A stretch of 64,000 nt of DNA from Hymenoscyphus infarciens (taxonomy: Eukaryota; Ascomycota; Leotiomycetes; Helotiales; Helotiaceae): contig LLCB01000287.1 of NCBI GenBank assembly GCA_001414345.1, positions 1 through 64,000 on the forward strand. The letters are read 5' to 3'. The translations under genes were made by a program, and so were the position numbers. Of the stretch, positions 62,870 to 64,000 are shown piece by piece; the first letter of the stretch is position 1; each line of letters starts with the position of its first letter. The notes under the pieces were generated by a model. The model saw nothing but the letters and a program-made list of their open reading frames with translations, did no database searches and had not been told where the DNA came from.

Positions 62870-63330
62870 GCCACTTCTCCGCCGCACTATCATTGGAAAC
62901 CTACTTTTTTTCGGGAGGCCCCCATGGATCGCCATCGTCTCTCTCCTTCTGGCGTTTCTATGCGCCGCTGCTTCGACCATTATAATATCAACTTCCCACT
63001 TGTAGTGCAACAAGAGAATATATCTTTCAGCGACAAATTACCGCACGCTCTCTCAGACCCTACCAATTGTTCATCCAGGAGACACCGGCCGCAAAAACAG
63101 GTGATCCGATAGGACCATTGGGTGCACTTTACTCGTTCGGTTAAGCATATTTCCAAGGGGAAGTATCGATACGAATTAACGAGACAACGGGGGACTATAC
63201 CACCGAGTTCCAGGGCGCACTGTACTCTGACATGGCATTTTACAACAATACGCGGCCATGCTTCCAACACTTTACTGATCCAACGCCGCTCTTTCCCGGT
63301 ACTTCATACCCCGGAAACTCTAGTTTATGA
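62870..63330 (+). pseudogene. possible decayed gene fragment
   Basis: Protein-like runs appear in different plus frames. One is a hydrophobic segment, PWIAIVSLLLAFLCAAAST, at about 62921. Another run at about 63115-63310 reads GPLGALYSFG, then a stop, then ETTGDYTTEFQGALYSDMAFYNN and CFQHFTDPTPLFPGTSYPGN. The two parts cannot be joined without a frameshift or unseen splice. The Asn-X-Ser/Thr sites and hydrophobic segment suggest a membrane or secreted protein. Family not recognised. Confidence 0.25.
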
Positions 63331-64000
63331 AGCAGTTTACTCCTAACTTTCCTGGGAAAGAAACGTGAGATATGGCGAGCTTTATGGAGTTGGTAGTGAT
63401 GGAGGGACAAGAGCTATTCTTGGGGTGCGACAGGTTGGAGTTGGCTATGACCCAATGGAGCCGAGGCCGAGTGCCATTTGAGTCCCATTCTGGATTTTTG
63501 ATCTCAGTCTTCCTGGTATTGTTCTACGTAAGAGGATCTTTACCATGGAAGAATCTTCAACCACTTTTATTTGGCTGATATATGATTACCCTGTTTGCTC
63601 CACTTATTTGTCTGACCTTTTCGTCAACTCCTCGTGCTCAAAGTCCTATTTTTCCGTACTCAACTTTTGTCTTTTAAACATTCCAGCGAACGAGTTTCGT
63701 ACGTTCGGCGGGCGGTATTAATTCTGTACCCCCACCCACCATTCCATCACATCTGTGGAAATCCAAACGTCCCCTTTCACATACTTTTCCCTTTTAGGCT
63801 CGCCGAGCAGCATTTTCCATTACATCACACCGTGAGACCCCCAAAACCAGTTCTTCAATTCTTTTCTTCCAAGACCCCCCTTCTGGCTTTTTTGTTTTAC
63901 TTTCATGCTGAACTAGAAATGCTCTCTAAACGGGGTTATCAGAATTCCATCTCCCCAGTTGTGGGTTTCCATGCGAAGAACACCACTGAAGGAGTGATTA
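63331..64000. other. no supported gene
   Basis: Short frames only. A CT-rich stretch at 63720-63900 resembles a fungal 5' leader and may belong to a gene starting beyond the window. Confidence 0.4.

Overview
This window is nuclear DNA of a filamentous ascomycete. Genes have several short introns (about 45-100 bp, GTAAGT/GTGAGT-like donors, TAG/CAG acceptors), the protein families are Pezizomycotina-type, and a 20 kb block is extremely AT-rich, poor in CpA/TpG and full of C-to-T/G-to-A changes, the mark of repeat-induced point mutation (RIP). The gene set suggests Leotiomycetes; that rank is inferred, not proved.

Layout. 1-390 is the edge of an AT-rich repeat and 391-560 a GC-rich patch with two hairpins. 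2286-4717 (-) is a TPR/SET-domain protein. 6537-7346 (+) is a 227-aa protein with a possible myristoylated start. 7682-8781 (-) is a short-chain dehydrogenase. 10492-11681 is a decayed ubiquitin-conjugating (E2)/vWA-type gene. 12863-14814 (+) is a secreted GH43 exo-galactanase-like enzyme. 15105-15872 (+) is a PEP mutase/isocitrate lyase superfamily gene that needs a frameshift. 16321-30024 is a RIP-mutated Ty1/copia element with 129-bp LTRs and target duplication ATTTC; nested in it at 18313-24112 is a Ty3/gypsy element on the opposite strand with 191-bp LTRs and target duplication AGAGC. 31072-31323 is a small Cys-rich gene isolated inside the island. 32327-33095 is a terminal-inverted-repeat element and 34892-35700 a direct-repeat pair.

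The right half is gene-rich: 36092-38340 (-) fungal membrane protein; 40314-41443 (-) glucose-6-phosphate 1-epimerase; 42217-48206 (-) Rif1, whose exons appear as two large ORFs; 49000-49288 (-) small secreted Cys protein; 50128-51876 (+) phosphoinositide phospholipase C; 52788-55253 (-) MUP1-type methionine permease with 12 exons; 56477-57970 (-) TauD-family dioxygenase; 58817-61301 (-) a second TPR/SET protein, paralogous to the first with introns at matching places and phases. 61302-64000 has no gene I can support fully.

The genes do not form one pathway. The points most worth attention are the nested retroelements with an apparent extra ORF 3' of the copia pol, the two SET paralogues on either side of the island, the E2/vWA pseudogene, two small Cys-rich genes, and short TIR elements.
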